Of a DNA stretch of 15,194 nt, positions 1 to 6,300 are shown piece by piece. The notes under the pieces were generated by a model, which searched no databases, was not told the origin of the DNA, and saw only the letters and a program-made list of their open reading frames with translations. The translations under genes were made by a program, and so were the position numbers. The stretch is from DATELY01 sp035276085 (GTDB taxonomy: Bacteria; Pseudomonadota; Gammaproteobacteria; Steroidobacterales; Steroidobacteraceae), in assembly GCA_035276085.1 (NCBI GenBank), contig DATELY010000169.1, positions 1 through 15,194 of the forward strand, in the 5' to 3' direction. Each line of letters begins with the position of its first letter. Position 1 is the first letter of the stretch.

Positions 1-141
1 ATAGATCGTGTCGAAGGCGAGCGAGGACTTGCCCGAGCCCGACAATCCCGTGAACACGATCAGCCGATCACGCGGGAGCTCGAGGTCGATGTTGCGCAAG
101 TTGTGCGTGCGCGCGCCGCGGATGCGGATGGAGGAGGACAT
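1..141 (-). CDS. uvrA: UvrA, excinuclease ABC subunit A (N-terminal 47 codons; cut by window edge)
   Basis: UvrA is the DNA-damage-sensing ATPase of nucleotide excision repair; it works with UvrB and UvrC in the cytoplasm. The reverse complement reads MSSSIRIRGARTHNLRNI and continues into TGLSGSGKSSLAFDTIY. These are the hallmark RGARTHNL segment and the first Walker A motif (GLSGSGKS, residues 32-39) of UvrA. The ATG at 141-139 fits the family N-terminus, and the rest of the gene lies beyond position 1. It is divergent from the MFS gene, an order also known around Pseudomonas uvrA/ssb. Only 6 nt separate its start codon from a heptamer repeat array, and no Shine-Dalgarno sequence is visible; the spacer reads TTCCCA. 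Identification is secure although only the start is present. Confidence 0.95.
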   Translation of the reverse strand, partial: MSSSIRIRGARTHNLRNIDLELPRDRLIVFTGLSGSGKSSLAFDTIY

Positions 142-147
142 TGGGAA

Positions 148-235
148 AGCGGTTAGCGGTTGGCGGTTGGCGGTTGGTTCGGAGAGGAGTTTTCCCGGTT
201 CTTACCCAACCGCTAACCGCCAACCGCCAACCGCT
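148..235. repeat. Inverted pair of heptamer arrays (YAACCGC), long hairpin in the uvrA/MFS divergent region
   Basis: The left arm (148-177) carries four units of GCGGTTR and the right arm (206-235) four units of YAACCGC. The two 30-nt arms match as reverse complements at 28 of 30 positions, around a 28-nt loop. Both mismatches are C/T differences at the first base of a unit. Read on the minus strand, one arm ends 6 nt before the uvrA start. No poly-T follows either arm, so an ordinary terminator is unlikely. The remaining bases of the 142-295 gap show no convincing promoter. Confidence 0.9.
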
Positions 236-295
236 CTCTTGGTACTATACGGACCCCGCCGCGTTCGAGGCAAAGCCGTTGGATTTCAAGCTTCG

Positions 296-1489
296 ATGAT
301 CAGCGCTACCTTGAGCGGCGCCGAGCGCCGCACCGTCGCTGCCCTTGCCGCAATCTATTCGACGCGGATGTTGGGGCTGTTCTTGCTCTTGCCGGTCCTG
401 GCGCTGTATGCAGCGAGCCTGCCCGGTGCAACGCCTGCGCTCATCGGCCTGAGCATGGGCGCCTACGGCTTGACGCAGGCGATTCTGCAAGTGCCGTTCG
501 GCATGTGGTCGGATCGATATCGCCGCAAGTCGGTCATCACGGTGGGGCTGATCATCTTTGCCGCAGGCTCGCTGGCCGGTGTATATGCGCACACCATCTT
601 AGAGCTGATTCTGGCGCGCTCGCTGCAAGGGGCGGGTGCCGTTTCCGCCGCGGTCACCGCGTTGATGGCGGATCACACGCGGGCAGAAGTGCGCACGCGG
701 GCAATGGCGTTCATTGGCGTTGCCATCGGCGGGTCCTTCGTCGTGTCGCTCGTTGCAGGGCCCCTGTTGCAGGCGTCCATCGGCGTGGCCGGAATCTTCG
801 GCCTCATTGCCGGACTATGCCTGTTCGGTCTGGTCTTGCTGCACACCGCCGTTCCTCCCGATCCGCCGAGCAGCTCGCCGCAAGCGATCGGCCTGCGCAA
901 GTTCGTGCAGACGCTGCGCCACCCGCGTGCGCGAGTGCTGTATTTCGGCGTGTTCGTGTTGCATTTCGTGCTCACCGCGGTGTTCCTGGTCGTGCCGCTG
1001 ACACTCGTGCAAGTGCTGCACTGGCCCGAGCAGGAACATTGGAAGATCTATCTCGGTGTCTTCGTGGCATCTATTTTTGGTACGGTCCCCATGATCCTGC
1101 GCTCCGAGGGGGGCAGCGCCCAGTTGTTGTCGACCGCCGTGTTGCTCGGTGCGGCCTCCCAGGCGCTGCTGGCGTTCGGCCGCGAGCATCTGACATTGCT
1201 GATGGTCGGTCTCACGGTGTTCTTCGCGGCGTTCAATTTCCTCGAAGCGCGCATTCCGGCGTTGTTGACACTGGCCATAGGGTCCGAGGAGCGCGGCACG
1301 GCGCTGGGTGTGTTTGCGACGTGTCAATTTCTGGGCGCCTTCGGCGGTGGGGCACTGGGCGGGCAGATCGTGCAACACATGGGCCCGAGCGCGGTTTTCG
1401 TCATCACGGCGGGGGCCTGCGTCATCTGGGCGATTCTCGCGCGGCGCACCCCCGCCAAACTCGACGGATCCGCAGCCAAGCTCGGCTAG
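296..1489 (+). CDS. MFS transporter, 12-TM, uvrA/ssb-linked family (YajR/PA4233-like, no C-terminal domain)
   Basis: A 397-residue inner-membrane major facilitator superfamily permease; the substrate cannot be read from the sequence. The first helix begins near residue 14 (VAALAAIYSTRMLGLFLLLP). The loop after helix 2 carries MFS motif A (GMWSDRYRRK, about residues 69-78). Hydrophobic segments then repeat to the C-terminus, which ends soon after the last helix. E. coli YajR has an extra C-terminal YAM domain that is absent here. The frame stays open upstream to position 8, but that part translates uvrA antisense and the hairpin, so I chose the ATG at 296, just before the conserved RRTVAALAAIYSTRMLGLF block. 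A GGA about 11 nt upstream is a weak ribosome site. Its place between uvrA and ssb matches Pseudomonas PA4232-PA4234. Drug or metabolite efflux is plausible but unproven. Confidence 0.87.
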   Translation: MISATLSGAERRTVAALAAIYSTRMLGLFLLLPVLALYAASLPGATPALIGLSMGAYGLTQAILQVPFGMWSDRYRRKSVITVGLIIFAAGSLAGVYAHTILELILARSLQGAGAVSAAVTALMADHTRAEVRTRAMAFIGVAIGGSFVVSLVAGPLLQASIGVAGIFGLIAGLCLFGLVLLHTAVPPDPPSSSPQAIGLRKFVQTLRHPRARVLYFGVFVLHFVLTAVFLVVPLTLVQVLHWPEQEHWKIYLGVFVASIFGTVPMILRSEGGSAQLLSTAVLLGAASQALLAFGREHLTLLMVGLTVFFAAFNFLEARIPALLTLAIGSEERGTALGVFATCQFLGAFGGGALGGQIVQHMGPSAVFVITAGACVIWAILARRTPAKLDGSAAKLG

Positions 1490-1543
1490 GTCCACACGGC
1501 CCGGGCGCATACAATGCGTCGACTAATCCAGCAGGGGTGAGCC

Positions 1544-1999
1544 ATGGCGCGCGGAGTCAACAAAGTCATCTTGGTAGGCAATCTCGGCAAAGATCCCGAG
1601 ACCCGCTACATGCCCAGCGGCAAGCCCGTGACGAGCTTCAGCATCGCCACGTCCGAATCCTGGAACGACCGCCAGTCCGGCGAGCGCCAGGAGCGCACCG
1701 AGTGGCACAACATCGTGCTCTTCGAGAAGCTGGCTGAGATCGCCGCCGAGTACCTCCGCAAAGGCTCACAGGTGTACATCGAGGGCAGTATCCGCACCCG
1801 CAAATGGCAGGACAAGGAAGGTAAGGACCGCTACACGACCGAAATCGTGGGTCGCGACATGCAGATGCTGGGCGGGCGCAGCGCGCCGGCCGGCGGCATG
1901 AGCGAACCGCGAGCCAGCGCGCCGGCGTCCACGGGCAGCCGCGAACGCGAGCCGGTCGCGGCCGACGATCAGGAATTCGACGACGATATTCCGTTCTGA
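1544..1999 (+). CDS. ssb: Single-stranded DNA-binding protein SSB
   Basis: SSB coats single-stranded DNA during replication, repair and recombination, and recruits partners through its acidic tail. The 151-residue product has the OB-fold start (ARGVNKVILVGNLGKDPETRY), the WHNIVLFEKLAEIAAEYLRKG block near residues 55-74 and the GSIRTRKWQDKEGKDRYTTEI strands. A Gly/Ala/Pro/Ser-rich linker follows, and the protein ends in the canonical tip DDDIPF. The length is slightly below the 178 residues of E. coli because the linker is short. A strong Shine-Dalgarno (AGGGGTGA, 1533-1540) fixes the start. A TACAAT hexamer at 1510-1515 could be a -10 box but has no recognisable -35. A heptamer hairpin begins 4 nt after the stop codon. 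Confidence 0.97.
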   Translation: MARGVNKVILVGNLGKDPETRYMPSGKPVTSFSIATSESWNDRQSGERQERTEWHNIVLFEKLAEIAAEYLRKGSQVYIEGSIRTRKWQDKEGKDRYTTEIVGRDMQMLGGRSAPAGGMSEPRASAPASTGSREREPVAADDQEFDDDIPF

Positions 2000-2002
2000 A
2001 GA

Positions 2003-2102
2003 AGCGGTTGGCGGTTGGCGGTTAGCGGTTGGTCAGCGAGCCTCTTCCGCTAAACTCCGCGCCTATTCCGAACCAACCGCCAACCGCTAACCGCCAACCG
2101 CT
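2003..2102. repeat. Inverted pair of heptamer arrays (YAACCGC), long hairpin between ssb and miaB
   Basis: The arms at 2003-2032 and 2073-2102 are each 30 nt (four heptamer units plus flanks). They are reverse complements at 28 of 30 positions, with a 40-nt loop. It is the same element type as at 148-235, with the C/T unit variants in a different order. The right arm ends 6 nt before the miaB ATG. The whole ssb-miaB gap is this element, so any miaB promoter or leader must lie in its loop or upstream of it. Confidence 0.9.
2029..2056 (+). promoter_or_regulatory. Weak candidate promoter in the hairpin loop before miaB
   Basis: TTGGTC (2029-2034) and TAAACT (2051-2056) are separated by 16 nt, a possible sigma70-type pair. 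The -35 would overlap the end of the left heptamer arm and the -10 lies in the loop. The same eight bases GCTAAACT recur upstream of bioA at 7968-7975. The match to consensus is poor, so this is only a candidate. Confidence 0.22.
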
Positions 2103-2108
2103 GTCCCC

Positions 2109-3482
2109 ATGCCTCGACTATTCATCCGCACCTTCGGCTGTCAGATGAACGAGTACGACTCCGCCAAGATGGCGGACGTGCTCAAGGACGCGCAGGGGTA
2201 CGAGCTCACCGACGACCCGGCCCAGGCCGACGTCCTGCTGCTGAACACGTGCTCCATCCGGGAGAAGGCGCAGGAGAAAGTGTTCTCTCAGCTGGGCAGC
2301 TGGCGTCAGCTCAAACGGCAGAAGCCCGGTCTCATCATCGGTGTCGGCGGCTGCGTGGCGAGTCAGGAAGGCGAGGGCATCACGGCGCGCGCGCCGTATG
2401 TCGATCTCGTGTTCGGCCCGCAGACGCTGCATCGCCTGCCGGGAATGATCGATGAGCTGAAGACGCATGGCCGTGCCGTCGTCGACATCAGCTTCCCTGA
2501 AATCGAAAAGTTCGATCGCCTGCCCGAGCCGCGCGCCGAGGGTGTCACTGCCTTCGTGTCCATCATGGAAGGCTGCAGCAAGTTCTGCACGTTCTGTGTC
2601 GTGCCGTACACGCGGGGGCAGGAGATCAGTCGCACGTTCGAATCGGTGATGGCGGAGATCCGCAGCCTCGCGCGCCAGGGCGTGCGCGAGATCAATCTGC
2701 TCGGACAAAACGTCAACGCCTATGCCGGTCCTATGGACGACGGCACGTTGTGCGATCTCGCGACGTTGATCTACTGCGTCGCTGAAGTGGAAGGCATCGA
2801 GCGCATCCGCTTCACGACATCACATCCGGTGGAGTTCACGGACGCGTTGATCGAGGCGTATCGCGACGTGCCGCAGCTCGCAAATTATTTGCACCTGCCC
2901 GTGCAAAGCGGCTCCGATCGCATCCTCGCAGCCATGAAGCGCGGCTACACGGGCCTCGAGTACAAGCAGAAGATCCGCAAGCTGCGCGCCGTGCGACCCG
3001 ATATCAGCATCTCGTCCGATTTCATCGTCGGCTTCCCCGGCGAAACCGAGCGCGATTTCGCAGCGACGATGAGCTTGATCGCCGACGTCGGCTTCGATCA
3101 ATCCTTCAGCTTCATCTACAGCCGCAGACCGGGCACGCCGGCTGCATCGCTGCCGGATGACGTCTCCGCCGAGCAGAAGCAACAGCGCCTCGAAATTCTT
3201 CAATCGCGTATCAACACGCAAGCCCGCGCGATCAGCGAGCGCATGGTCGGTACCGTGCAACGCGTGCTGGTCGAGCGGCCGTCCAAGAAAGATGCACGTC
3301 AGCTCGCCGGGCGCACCGAGAACATGCGCTGGGTGAACTTCGACGGACCGCAAACGTTGCTCAATCAGTTTGCCGATGTCCTGATTACGGAGGCGTTGCC
3401 GAATTCGTTGCGGGGTAGATGGCAAGGGACCTGCGACCTGAGGCCTGGGCAAGAAGCCGATCGTGTCATCGTCACCGCATAA
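2109..3482 (+). CDS. miaB: MiaB, tRNA-2-methylthio-N6-isopentenyladenosine-37 methylthiotransferase
   Basis: This radical-SAM enzyme methylthiolates i6A at position 37 of tRNAs that read UNN codons. The 457-residue protein has the full domain set. The N-terminal UPF0004 domain carries Cys11, Cys48 and Cys82, which hold the auxiliary [4Fe-4S] cluster. The radical-SAM motif CSKFCTFC (Cys156, Cys160, Cys163) binds the second cluster. The barrel includes LLGQNVNAY and the HLPVQSGSD segment, and a C-terminal TRAM domain follows from about residue 380. The length is normal. The ATG at 2109 starts the standard RLFIRTFGCQMN sequence. There is no Shine-Dalgarno; the spacer GTCCCC directly follows the heptamer array. 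It heads the conserved order miaB-phoH-ybeY-corC-lnt. Confidence 0.97.
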   Translation: MPRLFIRTFGCQMNEYDSAKMADVLKDAQGYELTDDPAQADVLLLNTCSIREKAQEKVFSQLGSWRQLKRQKPGLIIGVGGCVASQEGEGITARAPYVDLVFGPQTLHRLPGMIDELKTHGRAVVDISFPEIEKFDRLPEPRAEGVTAFVSIMEGCSKFCTFCVVPYTRGQEISRTFESVMAEIRSLARQGVREINLLGQNVNAYAGPMDDGTLCDLATLIYCVAEVEGIERIRFTTSHPVEFTDALIEAYRDVPQLANYLHLPVQSGSDRILAAMKRGYTGLEYKQKIRKLRAVRPDISISSDFIVGFPGETERDFAATMSLIADVGFDQSFSFIYSRRPGTPAASLPDDVSAEQKQQRLEILQSRINTQARAISERMVGTVQRVLVERPSKKDARQLAGRTENMRWVNFDGPQTLLNQFADVLITEALPNSLRGRWQGTCDLRPGQEADRVIVTA

Positions 3483-3552
3483 CGATGGTTCGTTATCGTG
3501 AGTAACAGACCTGCGCGCACCAACACGCCGTTGAGAACGTACTTCATCTGGA

Positions 3553-3585
3553 CCCCAGGTCACGGGCCCCAGGCCACAGGCCCGG
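3553..3585. repeat. Two-copy 14-bp tandem repeat upstream of phoH
   Basis: CCCCAGGTCACGGG (3553-3566) is followed at once by CCCCAGGCCACAGG (3567-3580), then CCCGG. The copies differ at 3 positions, counting the last base. The array ends 10 nt before the phoH ATG. A partial inverted match (CTGAGGCCTGGGC, about 3437-3449) lies inside the 3' end of miaB but is too weak to call a hairpin. The remainder of the 3483-3595 gap shows nothing else recognisable. Confidence 0.65.
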
Positions 3586-3595
3586 CAGCGTCGCG

Positions 3596-4591
3596 ATGAG
3601 CTCTGCCATAGCGACCCGTGATCTCTCCTTCGAAGCCGCCGACAACGCTCGGCTCGCGAACTTCGTCGGTCCGATGGATGAGAATCTCCGTCAGGTCGAA
3701 GAGCGGCTGGGCGTGCAGATTCGACGTCGCGGTGGCTGGATCGAAATCTCAGGTCCGAGTGTCGCGGCGCTGACTGCCGAGAAAATCCTGCGGCGATTGT
3801 TCGAGACGGCGGCGTCGGAGCCGCTGACGCCGGAGCGCGTGCACCTTTGTGTGCAGGAGGCCAACATGGATGAGGTACCCATTGCTGCAGTGCCTTCGCC
3901 CGAAGAATTGGTATTGCACACGCAACGCGGTGGCATTCGCGGTCGGGGTCCGAATCAAAAGCAGTATCTCCACAACATTCGCACCTCCGATCTGACGTTC
4001 GGCATCGGCCCTGCGGGCACGGGCAAGACCTATCTCGCCGTGGCCTGTGCGGTCGAGGCCCTGCAGACCGAGCGCGTGCGTCGCATCGTGCTCGTGCGTC
4101 CAGCCGTGGAAGCGGGTGAGCGCCTGGGCTTTCTCCCGGGTGACATGGCGCAGAAAGTCGATCCCTACTTGCGGCCGATGTACGACGCGCTCTACGACAT
4201 GATGGGGTTCGATCGCGTCGCGCGCGCGATCGAGCGACAAGTGATCGAAGTGGCGCCGCTCGCCTTCATGCGCGGACGTTCGCTCAACGACTCCTTCATC
4301 ATCCTGGACGAGGCGCAGAACACGTCCGTCGAACAGATGAAGATGTTCCTGACGCGCATGGGTTTCGGCTCGAAGGCCGTCGTCACCGGCGACATCACTC
4401 AGACCGACTTGCCCAAACAACAACTGTCGGGTTTGCGTCACGTCATGAAGGTGTTGCCGGGTGTCGAAGGCGTCGCGTTCACCTACTTCACGTCGAAAGA
4501 TGTCGTGCGCCATCCGCTCGTGCAACGCATCGTACAGGCGTACGAGCGCAAGCCCGAGAGCGGTGCCGGGGAGTCCGCCTCCCGGTCCTGA
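3596..4591 (+). CDS. ybeZ: PhoH-like ATPase (YbeZ)
   Basis: A PhoH-family P-loop ATPase that in other bacteria works with the YbeY endoribonuclease in RNA metabolism and ribosome quality control. The 331-residue protein has a KH-like N-terminal region (residues about 15-75). The PhoH core contains Walker A GPAGTGKT (138-145) and Walker B FIILDEAQN (234-242), followed by the conserved TRMGFGSKAVVTGDITQTDLP block. The length is slightly under the 346 residues of E. coli YbeZ. The ATG at 3596 has no clear Shine-Dalgarno and follows the 14-bp tandem repeat. The stop TGA shares its last base with the ybeY ATG, which suggests translational coupling. The context miaB-phoH-ybeY-corC-lnt is strongly conserved. 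Confidence 0.95.
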   Translation: MSSAIATRDLSFEAADNARLANFVGPMDENLRQVEERLGVQIRRRGGWIEISGPSVAALTAEKILRRLFETAASEPLTPERVHLCVQEANMDEVPIAAVPSPEELVLHTQRGGIRGRGPNQKQYLHNIRTSDLTFGIGPAGTGKTYLAVACAVEALQTERVRRIVLVRPAVEAGERLGFLPGDMAQKVDPYLRPMYDALYDMMGFDRVARAIERQVIEVAPLAFMRGRSLNDSFIILDEAQNTSVEQMKMFLTRMGFGSKAVVTGDITQTDLPKQQLSGLRHVMKVLPGVEGVAFTYFTSKDVVRHPLVQRIVQAYERKPESGAGESASRS

Positions 4592-5106
4592 TGCGCACCG
4601 TGCGTCGCTCCTCATCGTCGGTGCGGAGATCTGCAAGTGAGTTGCTGATCAGCGTGCAAATGGCTACTTCGCGTCGACGCGTCCCCCATCCTCTCCGTTT
4701 GCGTGCATGGGCTGCCATGGGCTTTAGCGCGGCAAACACGGCGGTGCGCGACCGGACCGTGCACGTCGTCCTGCGTGTGGTCGCCGCGCCGGAAAGCCGC
4801 AGGTTGAATCGCACCTGGCGTGGCAAGGACAAGCCGACGAACGTGCTGTCCTTCCCCGCGGGCTCTGTCGTCGCCGACGGCGTGCGGGAGCTGGGTGACA
4901 TCGTCATATGTAAGGATGTCGTGACGGCCGAGGCGCGCGCCCAGGGCAAGGCACTGGAGGCGCACTGGGCGCACATGGTCGTCCATGGCATGCTGCATCT
5001 CCTCGGGTACGATCATATCCGCGCACGCGACGCCGCCGTGATGGAGCGCTCCGAGGCGCGCATCCTGGCTGCGTTCGGTTATCGGGATCCTTATGTCGCG
5101 CACTGA
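4591..5106 (+). CDS. ybeY: YbeY, endoribonuclease / rRNA maturation factor
   Basis: YbeY is a zinc-dependent endoribonuclease required for 16S rRNA 3'-end maturation and for 70S ribosome quality control. The zinc motif HGMLHLLGYDH provides His132, His136 and His142, and RGKDKPTNVLSFP (about 77-89) is the family signature. The ATG at 4591 overlaps the phoH stop by one base and gives 171 residues. It adds about 17 Arg/Ser-rich residues before the part that aligns with known YbeY N-termini (LLISVQMATSRRR). An in-frame TTG at 4642, with GGAG about 15 nt upstream, is an alternative start giving 154 residues, near the 155 of E. coli. The stop TGA (5104-5106) again shares a base with an ATG. Function is secure; the start is uncertain. 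Confidence 0.94.
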   Translation: MRTVRRSSSSVRRSASELLISVQMATSRRRVPHPLRLRAWAAMGFSAANTAVRDRTVHVVLRVVAAPESRRLNRTWRGKDKPTNVLSFPAGSVVADGVRELGDIVICKDVVTAEARAQGKALEAHWAHMVVHGMLHLLGYDHIRARDAAVMERSEARILAAFGYRDPYVAH

Positions 5107-5120
5107 TGAGGAAGAACAGC

Positions 5121-5206
5121 TTGCTGGTCTGCTGGTCTGCTGGCCAGAAGCTGCGTGCTGCTCAAATCTTTCTGGCCAGCAAGCCAGCAAGCCAGCAAGC
5201 CAGCAA
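5121..5206. repeat. Inverted pair of octamer-type arrays (GCCAGCAA), hairpin between ybeY and corC
   Basis: The left arm (5121-5149) has three GCTGG-containing units. The right arm (5170-5206) has four copies of an octamer close to GCCAGCAA, beginning TTCTGGCCAGCAA. Over 29 nt the arms are reverse complements at 25 positions; all four mismatches are GA/AG swaps between units. The loop is 20 nt. The right arm ends 3 nt before an ATG (5210) and 31 nt before the corC start. The design matches the heptamer hairpins although the sequence is unrelated. Confidence 0.85.
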
Positions 5207-5209
5207 TCC

Positions 5210-5245
5210 ATGTCCACCGCAGCACTCACTTCGCACCATGGCTGA
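5210..5245 (+). CDS. Possible 11-codon upstream ORF overlapping the corC start
   Basis: An ATG three bases after the octamer array opens MSTAALTSHHG and ends in TGA at 5243-5245, 8 nt inside corC in another frame. Terminating across the corC start codon would suit translational coupling, and corC itself has no Shine-Dalgarno. No Shine-Dalgarno precedes this ATG either. It may be chance; there is no homology to support it. Confidence 0.2.
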   Translation: MSTAALTSHHG

Positions 5246-6095
5246 CCCCGACAATCATGCGGCGACCGGCCGCTGGCTCCGACGCCTCACCGGTTCCCTG
5301 AGCAACGATCCGCGGGATCTCGAAGAGCTCATGGAAGTGCTCTCCCAGGCGCGCAAGCGCGGAGTCATCGATCCCGATGCCTTCGCCATGCTGGAAGGCG
5401 TGCTCGATGTGCTCGAGCTGCAAGTGCGCGACATCATGGTGCCGCGCTCGCAGATGGTCACCGTCAATCGCGACGATGCGCCCGAGCAGATCCTCCCCGT
5501 GGTCATCGAATCGGGCCACTCGCGCTTTCCCGTCATCGGTGAGGATCGCGATCAAGTCGTGGGCGTGCTGCTCGCCAAAGACCTGCTGCGCTATTTCGCG
5601 GCCGGCGGTCAGAAGGACTTCAACATCAAGGAATGCCTGCGGCCGGCTGCGTTCATTCCCGAGAGCAAGCGCTTGAACGTGCTGCTCAAGGAATTTCGCG
5701 TGAGTCACAACCACATGGCCATCGTCGTCGATGAATACGGCGGTGTGGCCGGCCTCATCACCATCGAAGACGTGCTGGAGCAGATCGTCGGCGACATCGA
5801 CGATGAATACGATGTCGAAGACGATCTCGACATTCGCCGCGAAGGCCCACGCCAGTTCACCGTGCGCGCGCAGACACGCATCGAAGACTTCAACAAGTAC
5901 TTCGGCACCGAGTTCAGCGATGAAGAGTTCGACACCATCGGCGGCTTGCTCATGCATCAACTCGGGCGCGTGCCACGCAGAGGTGAATCCTTCGTGTTCG
6001 GCGGCTTCGATTTCAAAGTGCTGCGCGCGGATCGCCGTCGCCTCGACATGTTGCGAGTGGTGACACCCCAGGACGTGCTGCCGCAAGAGGAGTAA
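5238..6095 (+). CDS. corC: CorC/YbeX, CBS-pair and CorC_HlyC domain protein
   Basis: The family was first linked to magnesium/cobalt efflux with CorA; in E. coli, YbeX is also tied to ribosome and magnesium homeostasis. The 285-residue protein has a short N-terminal region. A CBS pair follows (about 64-122, starting RDIMVPRSQM, and about 132-190, containing VDEYGGVAGLITIEDVLEQIVGDI). The C-terminal transporter-associated CorC_HlyC domain (about 202-280) includes FSDEEFDTIGGLLMHQLG. There is no membrane segment, as in E. coli CorC. The ATG at 5238 begins MADPDNH and gives a length near E. coli's 292. The frame is open upstream to an ATG at 5106 that shares a base with the ybeY stop, but this passes through the octamer hairpin (KPASQQASNP). 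I prefer 5238. Confidence 0.93.
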   Translation: MADPDNHAATGRWLRRLTGSLSNDPRDLEELMEVLSQARKRGVIDPDAFAMLEGVLDVLELQVRDIMVPRSQMVTVNRDDAPEQILPVVIESGHSRFPVIGEDRDQVVGVLLAKDLLRYFAAGGQKDFNIKECLRPAAFIPESKRLNVLLKEFRVSHNHMAIVVDEYGGVAGLITIEDVLEQIVGDIDDEYDVEDDLDIRREGPRQFTVRAQTRIEDFNKYFGTEFSDEEFDTIGGLLMHQLGRVPRRGESFVFGGFDFKVLRADRRRLDMLRVVTPQDVLPQEE

Positions 6096-6114
6096 CACTT
6101 CAACGGCAAGTTGT

Positions 6115-6246
6115 GCGTCCCCTCCCTTGCGCAGCGAAGCGAAGCGGGGGAGGGACAGGGTGGGGGCAGACAAAATTGAATGTTCCACCGCTGTCACTCG
6201 AGAGCCCCCATCCTGTCCTTCCCCCGCTGCGCAGGGGAAGGGACGC
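6115..6246. repeat. GC-rich inverted repeat (REP-like) between corC and lnt
   Basis: The left arm (6115-6167) and right arm (6204-6246) are reverse complements with about four mismatches. The left arm has a 10-nt insertion of GAAGC-type repeats (AAGCGAAGCG). The loop is 36 nt. Each arm is itself a small palindrome (CCCTCCC ... GGGAGGG). The core is close to the element at 7820-7951. It resembles REP/BIME-type intergenic palindromes known in many proteobacteria. No poly-T tract follows. Confidence 0.85.
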
Positions 6247-6300
6247 ATAGCCAAACATACGCCTTGAACCCTGACCGCGATTCGCTGATCACAGAGACAC

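Noticed and set aside
8..295. Upstream extension of the MFS reading frame
   Set aside because: It is antisense to the uvrA start and then translates the heptamer hairpin; the family sequence begins after the ATG at 296.
148..2102. Tandem repeats as a possible CRISPR array
   Set aside because: The units are 7-8 bp, directly adjacent and without unique spacers, and no cas gene is present.
2003..2102. Heptamer hairpin as a rho-independent terminator for ssb
   Set aside because: The stem is long and imperfect with a 40-nt loop, and no T-tract follows. The same element occurs in a divergent region and, as one arm, between cotranscribed genes.
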